DNA of 64,000 nt from Manduca sexta (GCF_014839805.1 NC_051129.1:868001-932000); one strand, 5' to 3'. Shown: positions 35,616 through 48,989, numbered from the stretch's first letter. Notes: a model not told the origin generated them from the sequence alone. Numbers and translations are program-made.

Positions 35616-38600
35616 TGCAAAAAAAAAAGCTTCGCTCTGTATAAATGATTTGATATTAACATAAAAGCGGTTGTTATTACAAGTTCCGTGTGTTAGACAA
35701 TGGCCCTTAGAATTAGCGGGAATGAACGAGTGGCCTAATTAAAATCGGAAGGGGTGGGGGCAAGTAGAGCGAGACGATATCCTCTATAGTCTATGGTAGA
35801 CTACACTACTAATTATGTACACATTGCAGGTTGATTGTTTTATAAGTAATTTCCATGTTAATTTAATGTTACGGAAATTAATAAAGATATTCAACATTAT
35901 GAACCTGTAACAATAACTTATAGATATTTTGTGTATAATAAGGGCTTTGACCAGGGTACATATGTTTTAAAAAAGTGGCGTATAAAATTATCAAATCAGG
36001 AAAACTGAGTATAGAAGTAGGGCTATGTGGTTTTGATTTGCAGTTTAAATGGTTATACACGGAAGCATAGTGGCTACTATCATGTGAATAACCTCGTTCT
36101 CTCATCGTTTAGTCTTTTATAAATCTTATTTCTGACTGATCTTATCAACGGGAAAATATTAGATTGTTAGACATCTTTGTTTAGTCGAACTGCAGACCGA
36201 GTTTGGATTTCACACTGAAAGACCACGTTATAACACAAACAAATTTTTCTTCTGTAAATTACAGTGCTTTATCCCGGGAGAGGTTTTCCACGCGAAGAGA
36301 CCGGTGAACAATATTTATAAATTGTTCATAAAAAATAAAATTGTTATGTAGCAGGCAGTACAGTTAGTAGACCTACCATATCCTCATGGTTCCACTGCGT
36401 CTAAACAACCACCGTATAATATAGCTGTCATAGTAAATAAAATTTTCTTTTACGACCTTTTTACGGCGAATACTATAACATAAAACGGGAGCCCTAAAGC
36501 TGGGAGCTATGGGGTACATTTCAAATTAGGGCTTGGGTATATGGACGATTTTTTGCGAAATTGAGACACGTCTACGATTATTTTCTGTTTACTTGAGAGT
36601 TGAGACTGTAATGTACAATTATTTGTTTGTTGTTCTGAGTGCTTAGGTGTAGACTTTCATTTTTTATCAGTTATGTTTCAAGAACTATTTCCCTATAATT
36701 AGTCGAAGACGATGTATGATGCTTGGAATAGTGTTTATGTTTGTGTGCATTTTTTTCTGATGTATATACATATTATAATGTAGTTTAACTATGCAATTGG
36801 ACTGTTTCATTTTCTTAGGTTATTACAGTAAAATAATGATCAAATTAATATAATCGTTGTATGCCTATATGCAAATAGATCACCAGAGATTCGTACTACC
36901 AAGATATTCACAACCTAAGTGCGATTGTAGAGACGCAACAATAAAGTCGCCCGTGTGCCGCAAGCCTTACTCAGAGTCGACAGGTAGTCACGTGGTACGC
37001 GCAATGGGTGCGTACCGTGGAGTGGCTCGCATTCTTTCACCAAATAAAAGCCAACAGTCTGGAGTTAAGGGCTGCGTCGTGCGAGCGACTTGTTCATAAT
37101 GCGCTGATAATAATAACCGTTATTCATCCCCTGTTTTAATTGGGGATAATTGTGGCGTGATGTACGTTTTTGTTTGGATTTAAGTTAAATTTTATCGGAA
37201 ATAGAGACGCATCGTAATTGTATGGTGTTTAGTTCCAATCAATATTTTTTGAGAACGACATAAATATAACTGAAATAAAAGCTAAAGTCTTAGCTATGTC
37301 CACATTTCTATATTCCGAAGATTTGAATAGTGATGTTAATGTTTATTTGTGATAGCCGCCATAGGAACATGCGTTCGTTTAGCAATCTCTTTCTTAAAGC
37401 GTCCTCCTCGTAGCTCTGATTTTGCTCACTTTTCCTTCGCTATGCAATCCTCTGAAGCGCCCTCCCGCTCGAAATAAGGATGTCCCCTGCACGGCAGAGT
37501 TTAAAATGAGTTGGGTAATAGTGAATTCATTTATATATATGGTTACTTATATATTATAGGTATATATACATTTGTTGTATCTATACTGTAATTATCTTTT
37601 TTATTATTATACCTACTCCAGCCTCTGCCTTTAGTACCATAAGATTGATTGGTGAGAGAATGCCCTTGGTATTAAGTCTTCCTGTATACCATCTAAATAA
37701 ATAAACAATTATAAGTGATCGGTTGCATTTATTATAAGAGAAGTAACTTCTTGTCATTTTTTGGTTTAAATTTACAATCAGCAATGACTTCCTACTCTAA
37801 TATTTACAAAGCACCGAGCTATGATCCGTCGTGTTAATGTATTTTTTATTGGCAATGGTGGTCATCTGCCATCATGTTACCCATTCGTAATCTTTAAAAA
37901 AATCTATACGTTAGATATTGCCCACGGAACCATACGTGTAAGACTTAATTAACTCACTATAACAGTCGTATTGTTGACTTTTCTAGGATATAAAGTAGTC
38001 TATGCGCTAAATAAGGACGTGGTATTACTATGGTAGACATGCATTCAGTGATTTTACAGCTAACTTGTATGAAAAATTCAATATATTTTTTTAAAATTAT
38101 AATATTAGTTACATTACTATCTATCCTATTAACTCCTGTTCCCTTAACAGCTTTACCTCATCTCTATTTGTCATTCCCGTCTCGGACTTTCATAAATATT
38201 ATTTGTCTTCGTAAGCCTGTGCAATTATGAATAAATATGTATTCTTATTTTACTGCGCTCGGTGGCCATTAGAAAACAATATTTTGTACTGAGCTGCTTA
38301 TGAGCAGTTATTCCAGTTTATGATGATTACACCAAGTTTTAGTTTCTGGAACTGGTTCTAGGTTTTATTTTGGACGAATTAAAAAATATTGGTGAAGGTA
38401 TCGATTTAAAAAGAACATGAGTTACCAATTTGTGTTAAATAAAAATTAATTTTATATTTATTAATTAATTGTCTTTATCGTAATTTGTACATAAATCTAT
38501 CTTATCAAATCCTTTTCTTAATTCTATTTTATAATAAATTATTGACTGATTGGTAATTATTCTGGGTAAATTTTAATTAAAATAATCTGACTTAAGTAAA

Positions 38601-38699
38601 AGATGACAAAACAGTTTCGATATGTTGTTATTGGACATTTTAGTTTTTATTAAACATAAAATAATTATAATAAGAACAAAGTAGTATAAACTGTAGTTC
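35616..38699. other. Intergenic DNA upstream of netrin, no supported gene
   Basis: A GC-richer islet with 'gtggcctaattaaaatcgga' and 'aggggtggggg' is near 35700-35790. An 80-codon frame at 36857-37099 covers another richer patch but has no motif or matching splice context. The rest is AT-rich. Confidence 0.35.
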
Positions 38700-39025
38700 C
38701 GTGAGCAGAGCAGCGGCCGTCACCCGTCATTCGTCCGCGACCGCGCATAAAAATAAATTATCATTTACATCAACACAATCACGCAGTATTATTAAACACC
38801 CGACTTTCACTAATAACGTGTAGAAAAAAACGTCTCGCACGGCACAAAAGCTCGTAAGCTCGTAAGCTCCGCTCCCCGAGTGAGTCCCCGCCGCGCCGAG
38901 CGAGTGCCGACCGGGCGAGTGGCGGCTCTGGCGGGCAGTCGTGTCGCGGCATCCGAGCGGCGCGCACGTGTCACTCGAGTCCCCGCCCGCCGCAAACTTT
39001 ACGCGAGTGAGTGTAGTGAGTGAGC
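38700..39025 (+). promoter_or_regulatory. Netrin promoter region and 5' leader
   Basis: Sequence shifts here from AT-rich to GC-rich just before the netrin start. A TATA-like 'cataaaaataa' sits at 38746-38756, and a possible initiator-like 'cgcagtatt' is near 38782, a spacing slightly longer than usual. From 38701 to 39025 there is no ATG, so 39026 would be the first start codon of any transcript beginning here. The leader has small direct repeats (ctcgtaagctcgtaagctc; gagtgagtgtagtgagtgag). The promoter elements are weak calls; an upstream noncoding exon is also possible. Confidence 0.4.
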
Positions 39026-40049
39026 ATGAGCTTAGTGCTGGTTGCCGTGCTGGCGGCCGTGGCGCTCGCCTCGGCAGCCTCCCCGCCCGACCCCTGCTAC
39101 GAGGACGCCCGTCCGCGCCGCTGCATCCCGGACTTCGTCAACGCCGCCTTCGGAGCTGCTGTTGTAGCTTCTTCCGCGTGTGGAAGACGCGGCCCGGAGA
39201 AGCTGTGCGACCCACCTCTCGACCAGGCCCCAGAGAATGCTTGTCGAGTGTGTGATGCTGCGAGATCCGACCGACGGCACCCCTCGACTCATCTTACTGA
39301 TCTGAACAACCCCAATGACATAACTTGCTGGCGATCAGCTTCCCTTCCACCAGCATCCTACGATTCACCTCCTGATAATGTGTCCTTAACCCTGTCCCTT
39401 GGGAAAAAGTACGAGTTGACATACATCAGCCTCCAGTTCTGCCCGAAGGCGGCGCGGCCGGACTCTGTCGCGATATACAAGAGCGCCGACTACGGCGTCA
39501 CGTGGCAGCCCTTTCAGTTCTACTCTAGCCAATGTAGAAGGGTTTATGGGCGGCCCAATAAGGCGACCGTGACGGCGGCGAACGAACAAGAAGCGCGATG
39601 TTCCGACAGCCATAGATCATCAGGCGAGAACTCGAACGGCGCGAGACTTGCGTTCAGCACTCTAGAGGGTAGACCGAGCGCCGCCAACTTCGACCTGTCG
39701 CCGGTGCTGCAGGACTGGGTAACGGCAACCGACGTGCGTGTCGTGTTCAACCGGCTGCACATGGTGAACGAGGGCGACGAGGTGGACAGCAAGAAGCAGG
39801 CCGCGCCCGGCACGCAGCACTACGCGGTGTCTGATTTTGCCGTCGGCGGGCGATGCAAGTGCAACGGGCATGCCTCTCGGTGTATCCCGATGAAGGAGGG
39901 CGAGACTTCCACCGGCGCCCCGGGCGTGCAGCAGCTGGCGTGCGACTGCAGACACAATACGGCCGGCCGGGACTGCGAGAGGTGCAAGCCGTTCCACTTC
40001 GACCGGCCGTGGGGCCGCGCCACCGCCCGCGACGCCAACGAATGCAAAG
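39026..40049 (+). CDS. Net: Netrin, first coding exon (signal peptide, laminin N-terminal domain, first LE domain); 3' partial
   Basis: Secreted laminin-related guidance cue, known to act through Frazzled/DCC and UNC-5 receptors in axon and cell guidance. The exon encodes 341 residues plus one base. Residues 1-18 form a hydrophobic signal peptide, probably cut after ALASA or nearby. Residues about 22-275 are the laminin N-terminal (domain VI), with hallmark stretches [13 protein letters not shown] (31-43), [10 protein letters not shown] (89-98), [18 protein letters not shown] (122-139) and [12 protein letters not shown] (225-236). Cysteines 277, 279, 286, 306, 308, 317, 320 and 340 make a complete first LE domain. 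One N-glycosylation sequon is NVS at 118-120. The ATG at 39026 is chosen because it starts the signal peptide; the frame is open two codons earlier only through GTG. The coding frame should end at 40049: the next bases are gt, and phase 1 after Lys341 with a leading G gives the family's usual Ala. LE2, LE3 and the C-terminal NTR domain are not in the window. A NetA or NetB assignment is not possible from this part. Confidence 0.95.
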
Positions 40050-40055
40050 GTCAGC
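40050..40055 (+). other. Splice donor of the netrin first coding exon
   Basis: The boundary reads AAAG|gtcagc. It has the required gt but lacks the usual purine at intron position 3 and ends agc rather than agt, so it looks moderately weak. The choice rests mainly on family alignment and reading phase. Confidence 0.7.
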
Positions 40056-42540
40056 GATTCCCATTCAGTTGCATTGTTCCTTCTTTTATTTTTGATTTGT
40101 ATATTTATGAGTTTAGAAACCGCTTTTTAGTTTGGATTCTTAAGTTTGGGTATTTCTCGTTTATACGTCTTATAATGTTTTGAGTTTACAATTTCAAAAT
40201 CATGAACATTTGCCTGTCTACACAAACTAATGACAAATACTACGGGAGTCATTACATTTTAGGAACTATAAATCATAAATTAAAAATTCCTTAAGGGATA
40301 GAATTTTTTTTACGGGAAACCCCCTTAAAGAATTAACACAGGGTTTAAAAAGATAATCATTCCACAAACCGGCAAAGACGCATTTAAACTAGTATTTAAA
40401 TACCAAAATATTGTGTCTATAACATAAAGACTGCACTAATAATAACGGCAGAAACAAAGTTGCAACCAGAAATGACACTAAGGAGCATATTAGGAATCTA
40501 CAATACCGGTTCAGCCCGCCAGCGTAGGAAACTTAAAATATCCACTTTTTAAATATTTAAAGTGAAATAGGCAATCACTGTGAACATGTTACGTTCGAGT
40601 TTATAGCCTACAATTTCCTGATAGTGAAGTAATAGTATAGTTAACTCGAGATGAACTGCGGAGGGCATGTTGCTCCTTTTTAGAAACGATCGCCCATTTA
40701 GGAAGGTTTTTATTTGTTTATTGTACTATTGTAGTATAATTTAGCTATAAATACTACTGGTATACAGCACGTTATAAACAATAAGAACGCAATAAAAGCG
40801 ATATACATTCTTAGTATGTTTTATAAGTTCACACCGTTATACCTGAAGAGTTAAGCAGCGGTGTAACTGGCAGTTCATAATACATATTATGATTAAGTTA
40901 GTGTCGAAATGTAACAGATGAGCCTGTTATTATATTATAGAGCTCACACTTTAATTCCGAGACGTTTTTTTAGGATCGTAAACTCACATGGTTTTATTTC
41001 TCGACCTGAGCGTCGAACCCGGAAACTCACGGTTCACGGCCATGAGCGCTAAAAAAATGACGCGAGAAATTTTAGTAACATTCAATGTTTGGGGAACAGA
41101 AATATAGATTAGGAAAGGGGAGAAATTAATTGAGCTCCTAGCAATTTTATTGAACGTGCGGAACTCAACAGCGCAGCTGCTATTTTACGCCGATACTCTG
41201 TGAACTATGGTATCAAGCCAGTCGAGCTGGTATGTTGACAAAACTGTCTATAGCTTAACTCCATCACTCCCTAATCAAACGGGAGATCCAATCACACCTT
41301 CCTCTTCCTTATTCCATATTACTTTAGAACCGTCATCGTATCTATAATACTACTAATATTTAGGGCATCTGATCACTTATCAGGTGACCCATTTAGCCGT
41401 TCACCGACTAAAAAACAGTCCCTCATGACTTGCGTCCATCAAGTTTTATCCCATCTTCCGTCCACTCGTCCCAATCACGACTCGATATCACGACTCCGAA
41501 CTAGAATATAAAATGGTTATTTTATAGCGCGTATATTAATTATCGCTTCGATATTAATGTTATTCAGAAAGTGTTTTGGTGTTTATTTAATGATCGAACG
41601 TGATGGAAATAATTGGCGAATTGATTTGATTGATTTTGGATGTTTTTTGGAAATAACTCAGGTTAATGGTCTTAGAATAACGGTATGTAATGTTAAAATA
41701 ATAACTCTTAATGTTCTTTAGTCCTGAAATAGAAAAATAGAATTGTGTCGTAATTATCGAAATTTGGTTTCACAGACCTCAAACCCAAGGAATATGTTGC
41801 TAATCTTTAAAACCTTTTTTTTTCATGCTCAATTCCATTCCTCTTCACAAATCGATATCGTGCTTACAGCTCACAAGTGGACACGATTACTAATCATCAT
41901 AAATCAGGCGATCGCTTACTTGTTTAACTATAAAACAACTCGATTAGTATAAGAAACGATAGTCAGAAATCACGCCTAGGCCCTCAGGAACCAAAACTCA
42001 ATTTACAAAGGCTAATTTTGAAAACATGTATATTGTTAGAGCAATCATTGACAATGTATTTGTACAGGGCGGGTTGTTTGAAGGGTTGTTCACGCTAATA
42101 CAATGAGGGGAGGTGAGAGTTCATCCGATACCGAACTCAATTTGATATGACGGGACACAATGCTGTGATGGCTTTATCAGTACGTGGAATTTTACTATAG
42201 TTTTGTTAATCCGAATTATAGAAACGACGAAAATACATTAATTTGTTTTGCGTTATATGCAAATTTCACGTGAAAATGGGATTAAAAAAGCGTATAATAT
42301 TTTGATAAAGGTTATGGATTATCTGAGTGCCAAATTGTAACCTGAACAGTTCAACGCTTTATGCGAAATACTACTAACAAATATTTTAACATTTGGATCT
42401 ACCTCTTTAAATCTTATATCTAATGGAGCACCTTTTCATACCGTTTCTTGAGTTTGTTATTAGATAATTATAATGAATATGCCAACATATGAAAACTTAT
42501 ATTTTAGAATATAGTTTGATAGGAAACATTTAATGCTCGC

Positions 42541-42690
42541 ACATACATGTTCTCAACTAAGACACGTTAGAAACTTCGCTTCCGCTTTCCGATACAAAAT
42601 TGCCTCGGGGCACTTATCTCGAAACTTAGATTCACTCCCGCTATTTAATTAACTTGAGTTTAAAGCGCTTTTGATAATATTATGGTGCGT
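42541..42690. promoter_or_regulatory. Candidate intronic regulatory patch
   Basis: A unique block with 'cgcttccgctttccgataca', 'ggggcacttatctcg' (GATA-type site in reverse), 'cgctatttaattaacttgag' and 'aaagcgcttttg'. It is non-coding and not a repeat. Function inferred only. Confidence 0.25.
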
Positions 42691-44639
42691 TCATAAAAAA
42701 ATTAATCGATTTTTTGCTGAATTAGTTCAAACCTATAACATACGTAATATGTAGTAGATTACTAGTCAATTTCATATACCATACGAGCTGTAGTTAGACA
42801 ACGTTAGAGGTAAAATTAGACAGTTTTTGATATAGTTATTTATAGTTGTTTTATTACTCATATTATGGAAGTGTCACATTGTAACCAGCTTTGTATTCAT
42901 AATGAATGGCTCAACTGCTTCAGACAACAATTTTCATATTTAGTTATTCGGTTTCTAACCATCAGTAAGGGTCTAAATTCATAAGTAAATGTCCTAGCTT
43001 TATTATATAGATTTTTACCTAATGGCATCTCGTCACAACTCACAAGGCAGTGCGTATTAGCTACATTAAAAACAGATTACGTTCTTAATTCAAAAATCTT
43101 CGCTGTCAATATCACTTTTGCCCCCTGCAAAACCGGTACGCCTTCGAAGCACATCCTTCAATCGAGAGAGAGTACAAAGTAATTGATATTAAATTTTTAC
43201 TGTAGAAATTTATCATGGGGTAATAAAAGTCAATTATGGTATAGTAACGTACTAAAGGCAATAAATCAATTTGTTAAATAGCTGTTATCTAGACGCGGCA
43301 CGCTTGTCTATGGTTTACTTAATGAATTATGCAATGAGAACGGTTTTTATCTCTATTAAATTGTTTATGGTTTTTGTGGTTTGCTTTTTGCTTTCCTTGC
43401 GTTTGATGCTGAGTAATGGGATCCCCTGCTGATAAGGCAAAGGAGAATCTGTTTGCATTTTTATGATGTTTAATTCGTGCTATTTATCTTAACCAAAATG
43501 TTATTTTTGATTTGTTTAATAACCGATAATATTATATATTAAAGCTTACGCCTATACTTTTTAAGGGTAAGGCAATTTACTACCCTAGGCTACCTACATC
43601 GCTACATAGCCACAAATTTAATTCTAGGGAAGCCAGAAGCAGGTCTCCTTCATGCGATAAGAGCTTCATAAAGATTTCATTACTTGTGGTGGCATACAAA
43701 TAACTGACCTGATAATCGTAGTTGTATATTAATATTGTGAGTTATCTTTAATCCTGTCGTCACAAAGTATAGTGACATTGTGCCTAGTGCTCCATGGCTT
43801 TCGAAATCGCATAAAATACAATCGTAAAATCAAACATTTAAATGTACAATTTACGACAACGTCTTATTTTCGTGTTCACGTTTCGGTGGCACTTAGAAAA
43901 TATTTCCATAAACACTATTATCTATGGTGTTGCCTTTTGGATCACAATGCGGAGTTAACAAACTCGGCGATAATAAGCGCACGCCCACGCAGCGCCATCT
44001 ATGATTTGTGGCGGCAATCTCGTATTACCATAAATTACAAACTATACTTTTCAAAGACGTCTCAAGGGCTCTTTTTTAATTTACTATTATTATATCTCGC
44101 CTATATTATTGGTTTAGTATGTATTTGGTTTTTATGCGGTTGTTAAAGTATTTTTAAGGGTTTTATCGTTTGGAATTTCGTGGGAATATTATTGATTTTT
44201 TTATGGTAGTGGTCAGTTGTCTGTTTGCTTATTCTGTTTATGGAATTTCAATAAAGCATAGTAGAAGCAGGTGTGAATAATAAATAATTTGTATATGAGA
44301 CCAGTTTTTAATGACTACTAAAATAGAATTTATGGAGTAGAGATGACAGACGAAATTTCGCAATAACAATAAATACGGTAAACACAGGCTTCATAATAAT
44401 AATTTAACACAACTTTTATATTGAGTGATCGGAAATATTGCTTTTCTTATGTCTTTAATCATGTTAGTAAAACCCACATTAAGTGTTGCCCGACCTGTAA
44501 TTTGAACCTTAAGACTCCCTCTTCAAACCCCGTGTACGTTATCACCAAGAAAACAATTCATTTACATACTACAAGCATTATTTTCTAGATTCATACTGAA
44601 ATAGAAAGTGGAGAAGGGATTCTGAGTGTCCTTCATAAG
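42691..44639. other. Intronic DNA, nothing recognised
   Basis: A 124-codon frame at 43772-44146 was considered and rejected. The rest is AT-rich. Confidence 0.35.
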
Positions 44640-44850
44640 CTAAAAGTTTTTGCTCGCCGCTCCGGCCGTGCGAAAAGCATAACCCGAAATTCAAGTCCTG
44701 GTATATATTTTCCCACTATAAAATAACGATGAAAGCTTATGTTTTCCCCAGGGGTTCAAGCTATTTTCATACCAATTTTCACCGAAATCGGTTCAATTTT
44801 ATAGCCGCGAAAACGTTACATACAGACGGAGATATTTTCGCATTTGTAAT
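44640..44850. repeat. Interspersed repeat, group F
   Basis: 'gctcgccgctccggccgtgc', 'aataacgatgaaagcttatg', 'ccaattttcaccgaaatcgg' and 'ttcaattttatagccgcgaaa' up to 'acatacagacgga' follow the usual block order: a sentence about host-like 'ccaattttcaccgaaatcgg' then 'cagacgga'. Confidence 0.45.
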
Positions 44851-46275
44851 ATAAAATATGGATAAAATTTTGAAAATATTTGAGAACTAACTAAAATATA
44901 CTCACCTTAATTTAATCTCCAAAACTAGTTCATTTAAAGCTATATTTCTCCAACAAAAACAGGAAAAACAGACACCAGTAATATGATCTTGATCTTTGTC
45001 GAGATAAAACAGTTTTATTACATATATTTTGGTGTTAAATCGTGTGTTTTGTCTGTGTGTGGAGATTTATTTTATCGCTGCCCGTGCCCCAGGGCGGCTG
45101 ATTGATGACGCCAGAGTTTAAGGGCTGCTTGTAGTGTTGATCTCTAGGGAGTTCAGCGATTGTGTTAATATACTCAAGACATACATGCTTCTCACGCTAA
45201 CAAATATACATCTTATATCGCAGCAATAAGAATTAATATGATAGACTCGATCTATTATACTCTATATCTTGTTTTCATATAGTTTAGTAACCGCCATTTT
45301 GTCACTGCGCTACTGAAGCACTTTTTTATATGGAAGTAATTGTCATTCTGTCTTTGGGCCGTTTTTCGTCAACTCATCTAAATGATGACATAATCATAGA
45401 ACGACTCTTCATTTATGTTTCGTAATTTTAGTAGTGTTTATATTGTGTTACAGTTGTGAAGTAACTTTCCTATTGCTTTATTATGATACAAACGTCTTTA
45501 AATTCCTATTTCTTCGGTTTTAGTCGTATAGTTAGTGGGTGGTGATGGGAATCGTCATTTGCTTTAACAATCCGCTATAAAAATGTTGAATCTATCATTT
45601 TCTCCATGAAACTATCGACACACCTTTGTATGTAAATGAAATTCTTACATTTAACGCGTTGTTTAATGTGATAGCATCCTTTAGTTTAGTTTACGAGTTG
45701 AGGAAACGATAAAAATGATGTGTTATGTTGTCACTGTTTAGTTTACTCACAATAAAACCAGTTCTAGGAATATCGGAGGAACTATCTTTTGAAGATAAAG
45801 GTGAGGATATGATAGTGTTTTTATATATTGAATGAGGAGAGCGTATTGTGTGATAAGCCCCACGCCTGGCCATAAACAATATCTATAATAGAACTTTAAA
45901 TATTAAGTGCCGTGCCCTTCTTTGCTCGTAATCTTGAGATTGTTTCCTTAATACAATACTTAGGACATGAGTCAATACTATATTAAATTACAGTTTTATT
46001 AATACGCGCTCATAAATAATAAATAATACTAAATTTTAATTATAAACGACTTCAACATACATCATAGCGCTCACCATCGCGAATCACTGATGTTATGGCG
46101 AGTATCACCTGATGATACATTAGATTCTTCACAGCGAGTGCATGCTCCGAAGCGAATCAAAAAGGCTTGTGAAACATTATTTGAATATAGAAAACTTTGA
46201 GTTTTTGTTTGAATGTTGAGGCATTCATATATAAAGACCAGTATAAACAATACTGGCTACAACATGTAGTTCGAC
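44851..46275. other. Intronic DNA with one GC-richer islet (45070-45130)
   Basis: The islet 'tcgctgcccgtgccccaggg' then 'cggctgattgatgacgcc' is unique in the window. No gene was found. Confidence 0.3.
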
Positions 46276-46450
46276 GGTCTCGGTGGTATAGTTGTATTGC
46301 GACAATTCACACCGCTCTGAAGTCTATAGAGTTCGTCTCAGATGAATAATCAATAGAGAACATACACCACAAGTCCCAGGTTCGGATCCCTAGCAAAATG
46401 ATATTGGATGTTTATCTGTTCAGTATCAGTCTAAAGGTGACCTACAAGAG
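46276..46450 (+). repeat. SINE family A, head and part of body, with an enlarged head
   Basis: An A-box-like 'tggtatagttgta' (46284-46296) and a B-box 'ggttcggatccc' (46379-46390) are followed by 'aaatgatattggatgtttat' and 'ctgttcagtatcagtc'. The spacing between boxes is about 95 bases, against about 40 in the copy at 49265, so roughly 55 bases are inserted or duplicated. Confidence 0.6.
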
Positions 46451-46574
46451 ACGTAACATTTAGTTGGATACTGTATCTTATAATTTTGAAGGATTTTTGA
46501 TTATGAAATGCATGATGCTATAAAATTTGTTGGTATGAATGTGCCAGAGGTTTTATAGCCGGAAGAATATAGAA

Positions 46575-47060
46575 TATTTGTGTTTATTTATTTATTTATT
46601 TATTTGAACAGCCAACAAAACATACACTATACATAGTTTTTTTTTAAGAATTCGGTAAGTAATTGCTGCAGTGCTGTTTCAATTAAAGGCTGTCACAGCA
46701 TGAACATATTAAATACATAACAATAAACAATTGGCTGCACCATAAGTGCAGTATATTGTAAATATAAGACTGAATATAAAACTAAATTTAGGTTTCAACA
46801 AGCGAGTTCAATATTTTCTTTTTGAAGATAGGAAGCGAGTCGTTAAATATGTCAATACAATCAGATTTTTCTACAATTCGGTTATATAATCGGGATAAGC
46901 GAGGGACAGGCGAGTGGCTACCAAGGTTAGTTCGGCTGAATCTACAATTAAATAAGGGACGTGGATATCTAGGGATTTTTGTAGGTACATTAAGAGAGAA
47001 TTTATTGAGAAGAGGTGGACAATCTATATCACCGTTGACTATTTTTTTTTTATTTATGTG
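46575..47060 (-). repeat. Possible minus-strand retroelement fragment with (TTTA)n tail
   Basis: A (TTTA)n run (46583-46605) next to 'gaacagccaacaaaacatac', followed by a non-repetitive segment ending in a T-run (47041-47050), looks like a retroposon 3' end in reverse. An 80-codon plus-strand frame (46822-47064) lies in it, rich in Arg/Leu, but has no recognisable domain. The identity is unsure. Confidence 0.3.
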
Positions 47061-47839
47061 TTAATTTCTTTCCTATATACATTTACTTTAGTTTGGTGGT
47101 AGCCTTTATGGGCTATCACTGGGACGTCTCGAACATATTTGAATGAATTTTGTAGTATTATTTCCTGGAAATAAATCCTTGCCATTGGAGTGAATCAATA
47201 TTTAGTACGTTTTATACTCACAAGCAGCGAATGTGTTTATATAGAATCTAACTTCCTCGTAGTTCTTAATTCGTTTACTTGCATTTAATAACGATATGTG
47301 ATATATTCATTTATTTCCAATAAAAATTCAACACCAACTACATATTTATAAAGATTTGTTTCAAAGCATTTATAAAGGTTATAAAAACTACTTAACATTG
47401 TAGGTAAGACCATATTTGAGCAAAACCGCACCAGTTCAGTATCAACACTTTCATGAGACCATTCTGGGAACAAAAAACAGATAAGCTTTACACAACTAAA
47501 TGTTTGTAGTTATCTAGACTTGGCTCGGAGTCAACTGCCGTCTGTTTGGGACACTTCGTTTTGTACAATTGGCTTTTGATTTAAATAAGTTGTGTTTAGT
47601 CTACTATATCGTTAATTACTTGTATAAGACGGGTTTGAAACAAATGGCATGATGAGGAGTTAATATAATAATAGTCATACTTTTTTATTACTACACTGAC
47701 TATAACTGAATTCCGGAATGAGCAGGTTGGTTGATGGTAAGATGATAAACAATGGCATGACGCGCGAGAAATTTAGATTAAATCACATTGCCCATTTCAT
47801 TCATGGTGTTTTAACCACTACTCAGTTAAAATAGAGTTT
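47061..47839. other. Intronic DNA, nothing recognised
   Basis: No protein-like frame or repeat match. Confidence 0.35.
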
Positions 47840-47979
47840 TCATGGCAAAATAACCTTACTTCATCTGATGGTAAGTGGAATGAGGTCCAATAGAATTTTC
47901 ACTGACGAGAGATAACCCCTCAGCAGTCGACACAATTATGCCGGCCTGTTGGAACCGAATTTGCATATTGGATGGCGGC
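47840..47979 (-). repeat. Interspersed repeat, family C (near full length)
   Basis: 'acttcatctgatggtaagtgg', 'cagcagtcgacacaattatg' and 'ccggcctgttggaaccgaat' to 'gatggcgg' are the reverse complement of the copy at 52728-52910, block by block. Confidence 0.7.
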
Positions 47980-48989
47980 AGAAATGCAAACTATTGTAAT
48001 TGCTCTGAAAAACTCTCACATAAATGACGACCACGTAGTAAAATGCAATTCGACATTATTGATATGATTATTAGTTTATTTACTTTGCAAATAATAAAAG
48101 CACATGCCTGTATATCTGAACAAGTCACAACGAAATAAGAAGTCCCACGGTCGGTACAGATTATTTTCATCTTAATTCTGATAATGCGATCCATTATAAT
48201 CCCGTATTTATTTTACTTATATAAAATCCACAAGGCGTGAGACAAAAGTTTCTCTACCGATTATCCTAATTTGAAAACTTGTCTATAAAATATTGGTTTT
48301 GTTCAAAATCAATTCATTTATACAAATTTCTATTCATCAAGAAAGTATTTAGTCACGGTTGTTGTCAAAATTGCTATCAAGCCATAACAGAATGACCGTA
48401 GGCGGAATATCACCCAAGAATGGCCATAAGCCATCAAATATTAATGGATGAAAATTGATAGCTTAGACAAGGCCAGCAAATGGCAGTGATGACCCAACTT
48501 AATAGTAACGACATATATTATTTAGGTATATATTGACAAATTGCGGGTCTCTAGTCCGAATAGCAATCCATCAAAATATACCTATTTTTAATTTGTTTTG
48601 AAATATAATATCAAAAGATTTTTAAATCGTAGTTTTTAAGCCCTAGATATGTGCATCAAATGAACTGATGTGCATAGGTCAGCTGAGTTGTTGAAACGCT
48701 AAAAATAGCAAATTACTTGAATAAGAATACAAACAAGCCAATTCCTAAACAAATTCTACGCACGGACAATAAGAAACATGAACGCCACTATTTCAATTTG
48801 AAGTCGTAGTACCTACTCAAAAATCTTTAAAAATGGCGCGCGCACGGTAGAATGTGATAGTGTATAGTAAAGGTCCGTATATAGTGCTTTACAAAAAAAT
48901 TATTGGTGTTACTACTATATTATGAGAAGGCCCGATATCTTACTGCTTATCTTACTTTTATCTGACTTTTTTTAAACTTAATTTAGGAG
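47980..48989. other. Intronic DNA, nothing recognised
   Basis: A small GC word 'aaatggcgcgcgcacggtag' lies at 48831-48850. No gene or repeat is evident. Confidence 0.35.

Noticed and set aside
36857..37099. 80-codon frame upstream of netrin as an exon
   Set aside because: There are no domain matches, no convincing splice signals were checked successfully, and the composition is only locally elevated in GC.
39032..40064. Several minus-strand and off-frame open frames of 75-111 codons
   Set aside because: They are shadows of the GC-rich netrin exon, which explains the lack of stops.
40050..40183. Continuation of the netrin frame as normal coding sequence
   Set aside because: Similarity to netrin ends exactly at Lys341 before a gt, and phase 1 fits the family's next residue, so this is intron by default.
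43772..44146. 124-codon plus-strand open frame
   Set aside because: Composition follows local AT bias, there is no recognisable motif or domain, and the hydrophobic end is poly-Leu/Tyr of the kind expected by chance.
46822..47064. 80-codon frame as a reverse transcriptase fragment
   Set aside because: No catalytic motif is visible and the frame is on the strand opposite to the presumed retroposon tail.
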